From positions 19,392 through 83,391 of the forward strand of contig NZ_PPRS01000013.1 of assembly GCF_002902755.1 (NCBI RefSeq): a stretch of 64,000 bases of DNA, written 5' to 3'. This document shows positions 9,799 through 18,497 of this stretch, piece after piece (positions within the stretch are counted from its first letter, which is position 1; every line of letters starts with the position of its first letter). A program made the position numbers and the translations under genes. The DNA comes from Mammaliicoccus lentus. Lineage in GTDB: Bacteria; Bacillota; Bacilli; Staphylococcales; Staphylococcaceae. The notes under the pieces are model-generated. The model had not been told where the DNA came from, ran no database searches, and saw nothing but the letters and a program-made list of their open reading frames with translations.

Positions 9799-11069
9799 AT
9801 GACTTTCAACGTACAAACACTTAAAAATCAAAATCCCATCATTTCTAAAATGGTAAACCATGAAGAAATTTTTTGGCAAAACCCAGACTATCAGTCCGAT
9901 TCCTCGCTTCCTTTTACAATTGATGATATTAAAGATGCGGAAGCAAGATTGAGCCGTTTTTCTTCATATATAAAAACAGTTTTTCCAGAGACAAAAGAAA
10001 ACAATGGAAAAATCGAGTCTCAAATTTTTTCATTAGATACATTTAAAAATATAGAACCTGAAATAGGTAAGGCGACCACGCCTTACCTATTTCAGGTTCT
10101 ATTAAAGCACGCGGTGGTATTTACGAAGTTTTGAAATTTGCAGAAGAAACAGCTATTAAAAATACTAACTTCACTGAAAATAGTGATTATAGTATTTTAG
10201 CAACTGACCAATTCAAAAATTTATTTTCACAATATCGCATAGCTGTAGGTTCCACAGGAAACTTAGGCTTAAGTATAGGTATTATGAGTGCGAAATTAGG
10301 GTTTAAAGTCACAGTACATATGTCACAAGACGCAAAAGAATGGAAAAAAGCTTTATTAAAATCTAAAGGTGTGGAAGTTGTAGAACACGTTCAAGATTAT
10401 GGCTATGCTGTTAAAGAAGGCAGACAACTTGCTCAAAACGATCCTTATTGTCACTTTGTAGATGACGAATCTTCAAGTGATTTATTCTTAGGATATGCAG
10501 TAAGTGCACTTCGTGTTTATAAACAACTTGAGGAAAGTAATATCACTGTAGATGACAATCATCCTCTATTTGTTTATTTACCATGTGGTGTTGGTGGTGG
10601 CCCAGGAGGCGTAGCTTTTGGCCTTAAAATGATTTTTGGGAAAAATGTTCATCCCGTATTTATAGAACCTACGGAAGCACCTTGTATGACTTTAGGTATG
10701 GTTACTAAATTACATGATGCCATTAGCGTACAAGATATCGGTTTAACTGGTAAGACTGTAGCAGATGGTTTAGCTGTTAGCAGGCCTTCAAAACTAGTTG
10801 GAGATATAATGACATCATTGTTATATGGTGCTTGTACTGTAGAAGATGATCAACTATATCTTTATTTAAAAACTTTAAAAGATCAAGAAAACATCTTTAT
10901 AGAACCATCTGCAACATCAGGCTTCCATGGTGTAAAAAATATAATAGAAATTAATAAAGATACAGAAAATGCAATCCATCTCGTGTGGTCTACTGGAGGT
11001 AATATGGTACCTGATAAAGAACAGGCATTATATTATCAAAAAGCTGAAGAAATAATAGATAAGGAGTAA
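9799..11069 (+). pseudogene. dsdA: D-serine dehydratase, frameshifted by a palindrome
   Basis: PLP-dependent D-serine ammonia-lyase (D-serine to pyruvate and ammonia) in two frames. The first frame (9799-10134) holds the N-terminus with VFPETKENNGKIES. The second carries [12 protein letters not shown] (PLP lysine), the phosphate loop [11 protein letters not shown] and the remainder to 11069. At 10051-10102 a perfect inverted repeat (24-bp arms, 4-nt loop) replaces normal sequence. Its right arm encodes the conserved LPISGSI residues, so the left arm is the abnormal one. From memory of homologues, about 11 residues appear lost between KIES and LPIS, and the frame changes there. The total span of 1271 nt is not a multiple of three. 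The enzyme should be inactive unless the lesion is a sequence artefact. Confidence 0.88.
10051..10102. repeat. Perfect 24-bp-arm palindrome inside dsdA
   Basis: Arms 10051-10074 and 10079-10102 are exact reverse complements around the 4-nt loop ACCA. The right arm is native coding sequence; the left arm is not. The structure is typical of a template-switch (hairpin-templated) mutation. Confidence 0.95.
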
Positions 11070-11075
11070 GCTAAC

Positions 11076-12008
11076 TTGATATTACTAATTATATTAGGTG
11101 TTGTAGCTGGTCTATGTGTACCACTTCAAACATCAATAAACACGAGATTAGGAAGTTATACAAAATCGCCTATCCTTGCTTCTTTTTATTCATTTTTAAT
11201 TGGTACGTTAACATTAATCATTATTAATTTAATAATGAACCCTCAAAAATTAACACCGTCTTTCATTATGAACCAAGAATTTTCTTATGTATGGTTTACT
11301 GGTGGTATGCTAGGCGTAGTTTTCTTAACAGGAAATTTATTGCTCTTGCCAAGAATTGGCGCTGCTTTGACAGTAGTAATGACAGTATCAGGTCAAATTA
11401 TTATGGGACTATTTATCGACCAATTTGGCTTATTCGATGCAGAAGTTCATACTATTAATATAGGCAGAATTAGCGGCGTTTTGCTGATGTTAATTGGTAT
11501 AATATTTATGAATTATAAAAAGAAATCTGCAAGAATTATTACGAATGAAACGCAATACACAAAATTTTGGATGATTTTAGGTTTGTTTACTGGTTGTTTA
11601 CCACCTATCCAAACCGCCATCAATAGTGCATTAAGATATGAAGTTCAATCTTTCTATTTATCATCGCTCATTTCTTTCGCGATTGGTACGATAGTATTAC
11701 TAATACTATCTCTTATTATAGTTAGAAGAGTACATTTTAAATTAAACCAGGAAGGGCAAGGTAGAATCAAACTTATTTATTTCATCGGTGGACCTTTAGG
11801 AGTTGTATTTGTAACAACTAATATTCTACTAATGCCAGAATTGGGTGCTGCACTAACATTAATGGTTGTTATATTTGGACAAATGCTAATGGGATTAATC
11901 ATCGATCACTTCGGTATGTTTAACACGCCAAGGTATAGAATTACTTTAAGAAGAGCTGTTGGCGCATCTTTAGTCTTTATCGGTATAATAATATTGAAAT
12001 TATTTTAA
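11076..12008 (+). CDS. DMT-family exporter with two DUF606 (YdcZ) repeats
   Basis: A 310-residue inner-membrane protein with ten predicted transmembrane segments arranged as two homologous halves. Each half has a PLQT- or PIQTAIN-type start and a GAALT(V/L)MV(T/V) motif (GAALTVVMTVSGQIIMGL and GAALTLMVVIFGQMLMGL). This is the DUF606/YdcZ branch of the drug/metabolite transporter superfamily, in which substrates are mostly unknown. TTG start at 11076 with AAGGAG at 11061-11066, which overlaps the end of dsdA. The two genes are therefore probably cotranscribed, and a link with D-serine or its product is conceivable but unproved. Confidence 0.82.
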   Translation: MILLIILGVVAGLCVPLQTSINTRLGSYTKSPILASFYSFLIGTLTLIIINLIMNPQKLTPSFIMNQEFSYVWFTGGMLGVVFLTGNLLLLPRIGAALTVVMTVSGQIIMGLFIDQFGLFDAEVHTINIGRISGVLLMLIGIIFMNYKKKSARIITNETQYTKFWMILGLFTGCLPPIQTAINSALRYEVQSFYLSSLISFAIGTIVLLILSLIIVRRVHFKLNQEGQGRIKLIYFIGGPLGVVFVTTNILLMPELGAALTLMVVIFGQMLMGLIIDHFGMFNTPRYRITLRRAVGASLVFIGIIILKLF

Positions 12009-12028
12009 TTCATTAAGGGGTGAATGAT

Positions 12029-12487
12029 ATGGACTTAACATTACAATCTGGGGATGGTATGTTAAATATTAGAGTTGGTGCTATCATTAAATCGAATAAT
12101 CACTATTACTTTCACTATGATAAAAAAAGGAATTACTATGCCTTAATTGGTGGGCGCGTTAAATATTTCGAAAGCTCAGATTCGGCAATTAAGCGAGAAA
12201 TTAATGAAGAGTTAGGCATTGAATGTAATGAGGTACAATTCGTTACTACAATACAAAATTTCTTTGAATACCAAAATACGTCTATTCATGAAATTTTATT
12301 TATGTACAAACTTGATTTAGACGAACATATTAAAAATATTCCTAATAATCAAAATAATATCGATTATGTATACGTTAATTTAACGGATATTCCAGAGTTA
12401 GACATTAGACCTGAAAAAGCAAAAGAAATCATACTAAAACAAATTGACATACAACCATTATTTATCGATAGAAATTCTACTAAATAA
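12029..12487 (+). CDS. Nudix hydrolase
   Basis: The Nudix box is perfect: GGRVKYFESSDSAIKREI followed by NEELGIE fits GX5EX7REUXEEXGU, providing the divalent-metal-binding glutamates. Proteins of this size (about 150 residues) hydrolyse nucleoside diphosphates linked to another group, often as house-cleaning enzymes; the substrate is unknown. A GTG at 12020 extends the frame by three codons, but the AAGGGG site at 12015-12020 places the start at the ATG at 12029. It follows the DMT exporter by about 20 nt, so dsdA, the exporter and this gene look like one transcription unit. Confidence 0.85.
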   Translation: MDLTLQSGDGMLNIRVGAIIKSNNHYYFHYDKKRNYYALIGGRVKYFESSDSAIKREINEELGIECNEVQFVTTIQNFFEYQNTSIHEILFMYKLDLDEHIKNIPNNQNNIDYVYVNLTDIPELDIRPEKAKEIILKQIDIQPLFIDRNSTK

Positions 12488-12503
12488 TAGTAATTTTCGT
12501 TTA

Positions 12504-12529
12504 GAGTACATTTTCATGTACTCTTTTTT
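12504..12529 (+). terminator. Terminator after the Nudix gene
   Basis: GAGTACA / TGTACTC stem with 6-nt loop followed by six T residues; ends the dsdA-DMT-Nudix unit. Confidence 0.85.
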
Positions 12530-12723
12530 AATTATTTATATTCTTTATAATCAATTGTGGTTATATTTTCTCACTCAGCTAAATTTTACTATTCTTATTC
12601 ATTATCATAAATATTAAGTAAAACTTTAAAAATACAGCATTTTTATTGTAAAATGTTTATTTTATTCACCTATAGGGTAGTTAAAGTGAACAACATGTTC
12701 ACAATTACTTATATTTTTTCTAA

Positions 12724-12795
12724 TTATAATAATTCTTTTACTTGTCTCTTTGCTCAGTTTAAATTATAATAAGTATGAAATTAGAATTATTATAA
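12724..12795 (+). promoter_or_regulatory. katA promoter with PerR box
   Basis: A sigma-A promoter, TTGTCT (12742-12747), 17-nt spacer, TATAAT (12765-12770), precedes katA. Immediately downstream, 12781-12795 reads TTAGAATTATTATAA, one mismatch from the PerR consensus TTATAATTATTATAA. A second weaker match lies at 12724-12738, upstream of the -35. Two operators flanking the promoter suggest peroxide-induced control by PerR, as known for staphylococcal katA. The rest of the 12530-12723 gap shows nothing else recognisable. Confidence 0.85.
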
Positions 12796-12819
12796 TTAAG
12801 GAAACATAGGAGGACAATT

Positions 12820-14292
12820 ATGACTAACAATTCAAAACTTACAGGTCTTTTTGGTGCACCTGTATCAGATCGTGAAAATACTATGACTGCTGGTCGTCGT
12901 GGCCCTATCTCAATGCAAGACATTTATTTCTTAGAACAAATGGCGCATTTTGATAGAGAGGTTATTCCAGAACGCCGTATGCACGCTAAAGGTTCTGGTG
13001 CTTTTGGTACTTTTACAGTAACACATGATATTACACAATATACAAACGCGAAAATCTTCTCAGAAATCGGTAAACAAACAGAAATGTTTGCACGTTTTTC
13101 TACAGTTGCTGGTGAACGTGGTGCTGCAGAAGCAGAACGTGATATCCGTGGTTTCGCACTTAAATTCTACACAGAAGAAGGTAACTGGGACTTAGTTGGT
13201 AACAACACACCTGTATTCTTCTTCCGTGATCCTAAATTATTCGCAAGTTTAAACCACGTTGTTAAACGTGATCCAAAAACAAACATGCATAACCCACAAT
13301 CAAACTGGGACTTCTGGACACTTTTACCTGAAGCATTACACCAAGTAACAATCTTGATGACTGACAGAGGTATTCCAAAAGGTTTCCGTAACATGCATGG
13401 TTTCGGTTCTCACACTTATTCAATGTACAACGATGAAGGCGAAAGAGTATGGGTTAAATTCCACTTCAGAACTCAACAAGGTATTGAAAACTACACTGCT
13501 GAAGAAGCGGAACAAGTTATTGCTAAAGACCGTGAATCAAGTCAAAGAGACTTATTCAACGCAATCGAAGAAGGCAATTTCCCTAAATGGAAAATGTACA
13601 TTCAAGTTATGACTGAAGAACAAGCTAGAAATCATAAAGACAATCCATTCGATTTAACTAAAGTATGGTTCAAAGACGAATACCCACTTATTCCAGTTGG
13701 TGAATTCGAATTAAACCGTAACCCAGAGAACTATTTCCAAGATGTAGAACAAGCTGCATTCGCACCTACTAACATCGTTCCTGGTATTGATTTCTCACCA
13801 GATAAAATGTTACAAGGTCGCTTATTCTCATATGGAGATGCTCAACGTTACCGTTTAGGCGTTAACCATTGGCAAATCCCTGTTAACTCTCCTAAAGCTG
13901 CGGAAAACGTATGCCCATTCTCTAGAGATGGTCAAATGAGAGTTGATGGTAACTTTGGTAGCGAAATTAACTATTATCCAAATAGTTATAGCAAACACGA
14001 ATCACAACCTGAATATAAAAAACCAGGTCTTGAAGTAGAAGGACAATTATACGAACACGATTTCCGTGAAGATGACGATAACTACTACGAGCAACCAGGT
14101 AAATTATTCCGTCTACAATCACCAGAACAACAACAACGTATCTTCCAAAACACTGCAAATGAAATGCAAGGTACTACTGACGAAGTTAAACACCGTCATA
14201 TCCGTAACTGCTACAAAGCAGATCCAGATTACGGTAAAGGTGTAGCTGAAGCATTAGGCATTGACATTAACTCAGTTGATTTAGAAGGATAA
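12820..14292 (+). CDS. katA: Catalase, haem monofunctional
   Basis: A 490-residue clade 3 small-subunit catalase that breaks down hydrogen peroxide. Key residues can be read: distal His55 ([14 protein letters not shown]), distal Asn128 ([14 protein letters not shown]), and the proximal haem ligand Tyr338 in [14 protein letters not shown]. The ATG is preceded by AGGAGG at 12808-12813. Codon choice is biased (AAC, TTC, CGT frequent) more than in neighbouring genes, consistent with high expression. The PerR box in the leader points to induction by peroxide. Confidence 0.97.
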   Translation: MTNNSKLTGLFGAPVSDRENTMTAGRRGPISMQDIYFLEQMAHFDREVIPERRMHAKGSGAFGTFTVTHDITQYTNAKIFSEIGKQTEMFARFSTVAGERGAAEAERDIRGFALKFYTEEGNWDLVGNNTPVFFFRDPKLFASLNHVVKRDPKTNMHNPQSNWDFWTLLPEALHQVTILMTDRGIPKGFRNMHGFGSHTYSMYNDEGERVWVKFHFRTQQGIENYTAEEAEQVIAKDRESSQRDLFNAIEEGNFPKWKMYIQVMTEEQARNHKDNPFDLTKVWFKDEYPLIPVGEFELNRNPENYFQDVEQAAFAPTNIVPGIDFSPDKMLQGRLFSYGDAQRYRLGVNHWQIPVNSPKAAENVCPFSRDGQMRVDGNFGSEINYYPNSYSKHESQPEYKKPGLEVEGQLYEHDFREDDDNYYEQPGKLFRLQSPEQQQRIFQNTANEMQGTTDEVKHRHIRNCYKADPDYGKGVAEALGIDINSVDLEG

Positions 14293-14303
14293 TATAAAGA
14301 TAA

Positions 14304-14466
14304 AGAGGCTGGGACATAAATACATGTCTCAGCCTCATTTATTATAATGGCAGTAGCTGACTGGATTGAAAATGCGCTTATATCAAGCTTTTTCCAATCC
14401 TAGTCATCCTTCCCGGGGTGGGACTACGAAATCTATTTATTAAAATGAGATTTCTGCCCCACTCCC
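14304..14466 (+). repeat. Dispersed three-hairpin intergenic element, copy B (terminator of katA)
   Basis: Nearly identical to copy C (49567) and similar to copy A (2140), in the same orientation after a plus-strand gene. The first hairpin GAGGCTGGGACA / TGTCTCAGCCTC can act as the katA terminator. The central hairpin uses GGATTG / CAATCC where copy A uses GGTA / TACC. Confidence 0.8.
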
Positions 14467-14505
14467 TTTTTTATACATATAAATAGATAAAGCCGAAAAG
14501 TGTGG

Positions 14506-14625
14506 ATGCTTGGGGACCATCTCTTGCAACACTGCTCTACATTAAGTAATATTAAAGAGCAAGCTATGGTGTATTTATTAATTAATGAAGAAGGAAAACA
14601 ATTGCAAAAGCAGATTGATTTTTGA
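14506..14625 (+). pseudogene. Short open frame, possible 3' remnant of a lost gene
   Basis: A 39-codon frame from an ATG at 14506 to TGA at 14625 has a protein-like C-terminal composition (KEQAMVYLLINEEGKQLQKQ) but no ribosome-binding site and no family I recognise. It follows repeat copy B directly, which suggests a gene 5' end was deleted here. It could also be chance. Confidence 0.3.
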
Positions 14626-14650
14626 CAGTATGAATTTAAGTTTTGGAAAT

Positions 14651-14703
14651 AAACAAATGACTCGATAATTTTTATACATAGATTATCGAGTCATTTGTTT
14701 TGT
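14651..14703. terminator. Strong bidirectional hairpin
   Basis: A perfect 19-bp stem (14651-14669 with 14682-14700) with a 12-nt loop and T-rich flanks. It follows the gene remnant at 14506-14625, another hint that a gene once ended here. Confidence 0.8.
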
Positions 14704-14736
14704 TATTAATTAATATAAAGATGAAAGGTGATGGAT

Positions 14737-15597
14737 ATGATATTAAAAGATCTAAACGATTCTATAGATTATATAGATAAGAATTTAACCAATGATTTGA
14801 GTTTATTCGATATAGCAAACTTTGTTGGGTTACCCGAGCAGCATTATAGAAATATATTTATATTTCTTACTGGCGTAGGCTTATCTGAATATATAAAAAA
14901 GAGAAAATTATATTTTGCTAACAAAGACTTATTAAATAAAGAAACTGTAACAAATGTAGCTATAAAATATGGATATTCGATTGACGGTTTTACAAAATCT
15001 TTTAAAGAGTGGAGTGGATATTTACCATCTCAAATATACGAAAACCAAGTTTTGATTTCATATCCAAAACTTTCATTTGCTATTAATGTTAAAGGAGGAT
15101 TAAACATGAAAACTAGAATTGTAGAGTTGCCAAAAATTAATATAGTAGGTGTTCAAAAACGTGTGCCTATGCAATTTGAAGGTGTTAATGACGAAATTGA
15201 AAAATTAGCAAATAGTATTACTGATATGCAAAAGAAAGAAATGCATAATTTACAGAATATTGAACCTAAAGAAATCGTAAATGTTTCTTATAATGCTGAT
15301 GAAGATTTTGTTAAAGAAGAAGGACATTTAACTCATATGATTGGTGTATTAACTACTGAAAATAATATCAGTGATCAACTTGATGTTATCAATATCGATA
15401 AAAGTAAATGGATAGTCTTTGAAAACGAAGGTGAATTCCCAAAGAAATTACAAGACACATACGCTAGAATTTATTCTGAATGGTTACCAGAAACAGAATA
15501 TAAGTTAGCTGATATACCAATGTTTTCATTTACTAAATTTAATGATTCAAATAAAAATATTGCTTATAGCGAGATTTGGGTTGCAGTTATTAATTAA
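14737..15597 (+). CDS. AraC-family regulator with GyrI-like effector domain
   Basis: An N-terminal AraC/XylS DNA-binding domain (about residues 1-100, with LFDIANFVGLPEQHYRNIF and VTNVAIKYGYSIDGFTKSF as its two helix-turn-helix units) is followed by a GyrI/BmrR-type small-molecule-binding domain (about 120-286). This is the SoxS/Rob-like layout of regulators that sense hydrophobic compounds. Starts at 14728 (GTG) and 14731 (ATG) are in frame, but AAGG at 14725-14728 gives best spacing to the ATG at 14737, giving 286 residues. No transporter is adjacent, so the target is not evident. An internal AAAGGAGG-like site before an ATG near residue 125 could allow separate translation of the effector domain. 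Confidence 0.8.
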   Translation: MILKDLNDSIDYIDKNLTNDLSLFDIANFVGLPEQHYRNIFIFLTGVGLSEYIKKRKLYFANKDLLNKETVTNVAIKYGYSIDGFTKSFKEWSGYLPSQIYENQVLISYPKLSFAINVKGGLNMKTRIVELPKINIVGVQKRVPMQFEGVNDEIEKLANSITDMQKKEMHNLQNIEPKEIVNVSYNADEDFVKEEGHLTHMIGVLTTENNISDQLDVINIDKSKWIVFENEGEFPKKLQDTYARIYSEWLPETEYKLADIPMFSFTKFNDSNKNIAYSEIWVAVIN

Positions 15598-15793
15598 TCT
15601 TTAGTATTTTGATTTATGATTTTCAATAAAGTACCTAAGATTTAACAAAATAAAAAATCCACCAATAAAATTTGGTGACTACTTTCATTCACTATTTCTA
15701 TTTTTAGAAGTGAAAAGATAAAAGATGCTTATTAAATTATAACAAGCTTTTATGCTGAGAAAATTTATTGATCGTTGAGAAGAAACTCTTAAC

Positions 15794-15858
15794 AAAACTT
15801 GTAGACGAATGGTCGGCTTCATAGCTCTTGCTATGCCGACCATTCGTCTACAAGTTTT
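15794..15858. repeat. Perfect 24-bp-arm palindrome, MITE- or terminator-like
   Basis: Arms 15794-15817 and 15835-15858 are exact complements (AAAACTTGTAGACGAATGGT onwards) around a 17-nt loop that itself can pair (CATAG/CTATG). It lies in a 380-nt gap with no gene. The GC content is higher than the surroundings. A small CACCAA/TTGGTG hairpin near 15660-15680 probably ends the AraC gene. Confidence 0.85.
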
Positions 15859-15898
15859 GGGAATATTAAGGTTTTGGAGGCTCAACTTCAATAAAGTA
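15852..15898. repeat. 47-bp direct repeat, left copy
   Basis: Matches 16489-16535 with few changes (common core AAGTTTTGGGA, TATTAAGG, TTTGGAG, CTCAACTTCAATAAAG). The pair brackets the SnoaL-like gene. The right copy abuts the 3' end of the XRE regulator, so the left copy may be a duplicate of that 3' flank. Confidence 0.8.
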
Positions 15899-15976
15899 AT
15901 ATTTAGTAATATATACTTTGGAAATGGGATAATGAAATATTATACTGTTATATAATAAATCAAAGGAGTGGTGAAT

Positions 15977-16345
15977 ATGAATGGTAAAGAAATATATAAT
16001 TTATGGATTGAAGCTTGGAATAACGATATAGACTTATTAGATGAAATTGCTGATGATAGTTGTACAGTTCATCAATCAAGAATTGATGAACAAGATTCAG
16101 AAATACTTAAAGGCCCTAGCGCGTTAAAAGAGATGATTAATACAAGTAGATATTATTTTAGAGAATATAAAATGAAATTAGTAATAGGGCCTATTAGTGA
16201 AGATAATTATATTTCAGCTAGATGGAATTTTACTGGTATTTATAATGGTAATATGGAAGGTGCGAAAGCAAAAGAAGGGACAAAGATAAGTTTTGATGGA
16301 ACAGATATTTTTTATTTAGAGAATGAAAAGATAAAAGACTATTAG
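15977..16345 (+). CDS. SnoaL/NTF2-like protein cut short by a nonsense codon
   Basis: A 122-residue protein of the SnoaL-like NTF2 fold (ester-cyclase/limonene-epoxide-hydrolase-like pocket). AAAGGAG at 15962-15968 selects the ATG at 15977 rather than the GTGs at 15968 and 15971. The frame stops at TAG (16343-16345) after KIKDY. Directly beyond it the same frame continues VSSNEISFMKQLKAL to a second stop at 16391-16393. Relatives typically end in a (E/D)YW-type strand and a short helix, so the TAG most likely replaces TGG (Trp). The final 16 residues are thus lost. The protein may be impaired. Function unknown. Confidence 0.75.
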   Translation: MNGKEIYNLWIEAWNNDIDLLDEIADDSCTVHQSRIDEQDSEILKGPSALKEMINTSRYYFREYKMKLVIGPISEDNYISARWNFTGIYNGNMEGAKAKEGTKISFDGTDIFYLENEKIKDY

Positions 16346-16401
16346 GTTTCTTCAAACGAAATAAGCTTTATGAAACAATTAAAAGCTTTGTAGATCAATA
16401 G

Positions 16402-16432
16402 AAAAACTTGATCTAATTAGACCAAGTTTTTT
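16402..16432. terminator. Hairpin after the SnoaL-like gene
   Basis: AAAAACTTG / CAAGTTTTT 9-bp stem with a T-run on both strands; it lies just after the ancestral stop at 16393, supporting the longer original frame. Confidence 0.75.
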
Positions 16433-16488
16433 GATAGTCTTTTATTATTAACAAAATAAAAAGAAGTTGCTTACACCCCTACCAAAAT

Positions 16489-16535
16489 TAAGTTTTGGGA
16501 TTATTAAGGGTTTGGAGACTCAACTTCAATAAAGC
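16489..16535. repeat. 47-bp direct repeat, right copy
   Basis: Counterpart of 15852-15898; begins right after the stop codon of the XRE gene (minus strand). Confidence 0.8.
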
Positions 16536-16536
16536 A

Positions 16537-16983
16537 TTACTTATACTTTTTGCTTAATATATCAGTACCAATAGCTCCAATAATCATTAAAAATAGTGGC
16601 CCGAATGAATAAATTATAGACCCTGATAAGAAAACAATTTCGTTACCAGTTACTTTAGTAATTATAAATACAATTATTTTTGCAATTATGAATATCAAAC
16701 CTATAAAAATTAAAATATCAAAGAAAGATTTCCATTTTGGGTATTTTAATTTTTTGCTGTCTTGAATTATTTTATTTTTCAAGTAATCATCTCCTTTTAA
16801 AAGCTCATCTACTGTGATATTGAATATTTCACTTATTTTTAGGAGTGTTTCAATATTTGGATACCCTTTTTCGTTTTCCCATTTCGAAATTGATTGTCGA
16901 CTTATGTTTAATTGTTCTGCTAATTCTTCTTGAGATAAATGGGCTTCTATTCTTTTCTTTTTTAGTATTTTATGAAAATCCAT
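16537..16983 (-). CDS. XRE-family regulator with membrane C-terminus
   Basis: A 148-residue protein. Residues 5-60 form a classic HTH_3 domain (LSQEELAEQLNISRQSISKWENEKGYPNIETLLKI, read in two parts). Two hydrophobic segments follow (about 88-110 and 117-138), so it is probably a membrane-tethered repressor. The ATG has a good AAGGAGG site. Such proteins often regulate an adjacent transporter or permease, but none is beside it here. The downstream direct repeat begins at its stop codon. Confidence 0.82.
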   Translation of the reverse strand: MDFHKILKKKRIEAHLSQEELAEQLNISRQSISKWENEKGYPNIETLLKISEIFNITVDELLKGDDYLKNKIIQDSKKLKYPKWKSFFDILIFIGLIFIIAKIIVFIITKVTGNEIVFLSGSIIYSFGPLFLMIIGAIGTDILSKKYK

Positions 16984-17126
16984 TATTATAACCTCCTTGT
17001 TAAAATATTTTAAATATACTTTAAGTGTTTTGTAAGAATCTTATAGTTGCAGTATGTAACCGTAAAGTAGCATTAGGATAATTCAAATATATTTGTGAAT
17101 AAAGTTATAAATAAAACCCTAAAAAA

Positions 17127-17163
17127 AAGTCGTTCCACCTCCGACCAAAGAAGAGAACGACTT
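17127..17163. terminator. Hairpin in the gap between XRE and MFS genes
   Basis: AAGTCGTTC / GAACGACTT 9-bp stem, preceded by an A-run on the plus strand. The remainder of the 16984-17309 gap holds the XRE promoter region and the terminator at 17252 and no gene. Confidence 0.55.
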
Positions 17164-17251
17164 ACTAACTAAATAATTTAATTATATTTTGATGTTACTT
17201 GATTATACTCAAAAACTCAAGATTTAAAATTTTAATAGACAGAATAAAATA

Positions 17252-17303
17252 GGGAGCGTTACAGAATCTCATTTCACTAAAAGATTTCTGTTCCGCTCCC
17301 TTC
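17252..17303 (-). terminator. Terminator of the MFS gene
   Basis: GGGAGCG...CGCTCCC hairpin with an inner CAGAA-TCT / AGATTTCTG pairing. It matches the third hairpin of the dispersed element, on the opposite strand. Confidence 0.75.
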
Positions 17304-17309
17304 TCTTTT

Positions 17310-18497
17310 TTAATTAACTGCTTTTTGTGTCTTAATCATATGTAGGAAGTAATAGCTTACTAATCCTACTAAGGCTACAATAGCCATTGCGAAGTATAGT
17401 CCTGAATATCCTATTGAGTTTGTAAAGTTACCTAATACATATGGTCCAAAGCCCAATCCGAAGTCTAGACCTATAAAGTATGTTGAAGTTGCTAATCCCA
17501 TTTTTTCTATTGGAGATACTTTGATAACCAACGCTTGGAAGATTGATTGTAAATTCCCAAAGCCTAATCCTACAAATGCGCCTGCTATTAATAATACTAA
17601 TCCACTGTTTGCTATACTGATGAGGAATAGTCCTAATACTAAACAAATAAATGCTGGGATGGTTACAATATTCTCCCCTCTTTGATCCATAATTCTACCT
17701 GTAAATGGTCGTGTTAGTAGAATTGCAATAGCGTATACAACGAAGAAGAAACTTGCTGCATCTACTAGATTATTTTCTTGTGCGAAGAATTGAATAAATG
17801 AAAGTACTGAAGAATATGCAATACTCACAATAACAACAACAATTGCTATCGGTAATGCATGAACTGAGAAGAAGTCCGTTAGTTTAAATCCTTTTTTAGT
17901 TTCATTTTGTACTGCTACCGGTGTTTCTATCTTCATAAATATTGACATTACAAATGCGATAACAATTAAAGTTGTACAAATTATAAATAATCCTTCCATT
18001 GGTATGTGTTGATATAAGATCAGCCCTATAAACGGCCCTATAGCCGTCCCTAGTACCATACTTAAGCTGTACATACTTATACCTTCACTACGTCTATCCG
18101 CAGGTGTTATATAAGCTGCTATTGTCCCTGTTGCAGTACTTGCAATACCGCTGGCAGCTCCGTTAATAATACGTACAATTAATAGTAATGCGAATGACGA
18201 TGCAGAAACTAAATATAATCCATTAGTAATAACTAATAATAAACCTCCGATTACTAATACTTTTTTCGTTCCCAATATGTTGATATATTTACCAGTTATA
18301 AATCTACCAACTAAAGAACCCACAATAAATAGTCCTGATGCTAGTCCTGCTAAGCTATCGGAAACGTGAAAAGTTTCTTTACTATATCCACCTACTGTAA
18401 CTAATAATAAATACATAGATAAAAAGATAAAGAAACTAATAACAAAGTTAAATATAAAATCTTTTGTCCATATAGGATGTTTAATTTGATTACTCAC
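17310..18497 (-). CDS. MFS transporter, 12-TM, next to MarR
   Basis: A 395-residue major facilitator with 12 hydrophobic segments and the loop-2 motif GRFITGKYINILGTKKVL. The GTG start at 18497 shares its first base with the TAG stop of the upstream marR-type gene (TAGTG), so the two are translationally coupled. The pairing suggests an exporter controlled by its own MarR regulator; the substrate is unknown. A derivative of the dispersed hairpin element serves as its terminator. Confidence 0.85.
   Translation of the reverse strand: MSNQIKHPIWTKDFIFNFVISFFIFLSMYLLLVTVGGYSKETFHVSDSLAGLASGLFIVGSLVGRFITGKYINILGTKKVLVIGGLLLVITNGLYLVSASSFALLLIVRIINGAASGIASTATGTIAAYITPADRRSEGISMYSLSMVLGTAIGPFIGLILYQHIPMEGLFIICTTLIVIAFVMSIFMKIETPVAVQNETKKGFKLTDFFSVHALPIAIVVVIVSIAYSSVLSFIQFFAQENNLVDAASFFFVVYAIAILLTRPFTGRIMDQRGENIVTIPAFICLVLGLFLISIANSGLVLLIAGAFVGLGFGNLQSIFQALVIKVSPIEKMGLATSTYFIGLDFGLGFGPYVLGNFTNSIGYSGLYFAMAIVALVGLVSYYFLHMIKTQKAVN

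Noticed and set aside
13167..14158. Open frames opposite or out of frame within katA
   Set aside because: They are shadows of the strongly codon-biased katA gene.
15685..15891. Minus-strand 68-codon frame
   Set aside because: It runs through the 24-bp palindrome and direct repeat, has no family resemblance and no ribosome site; it is an artefact of the repeat.
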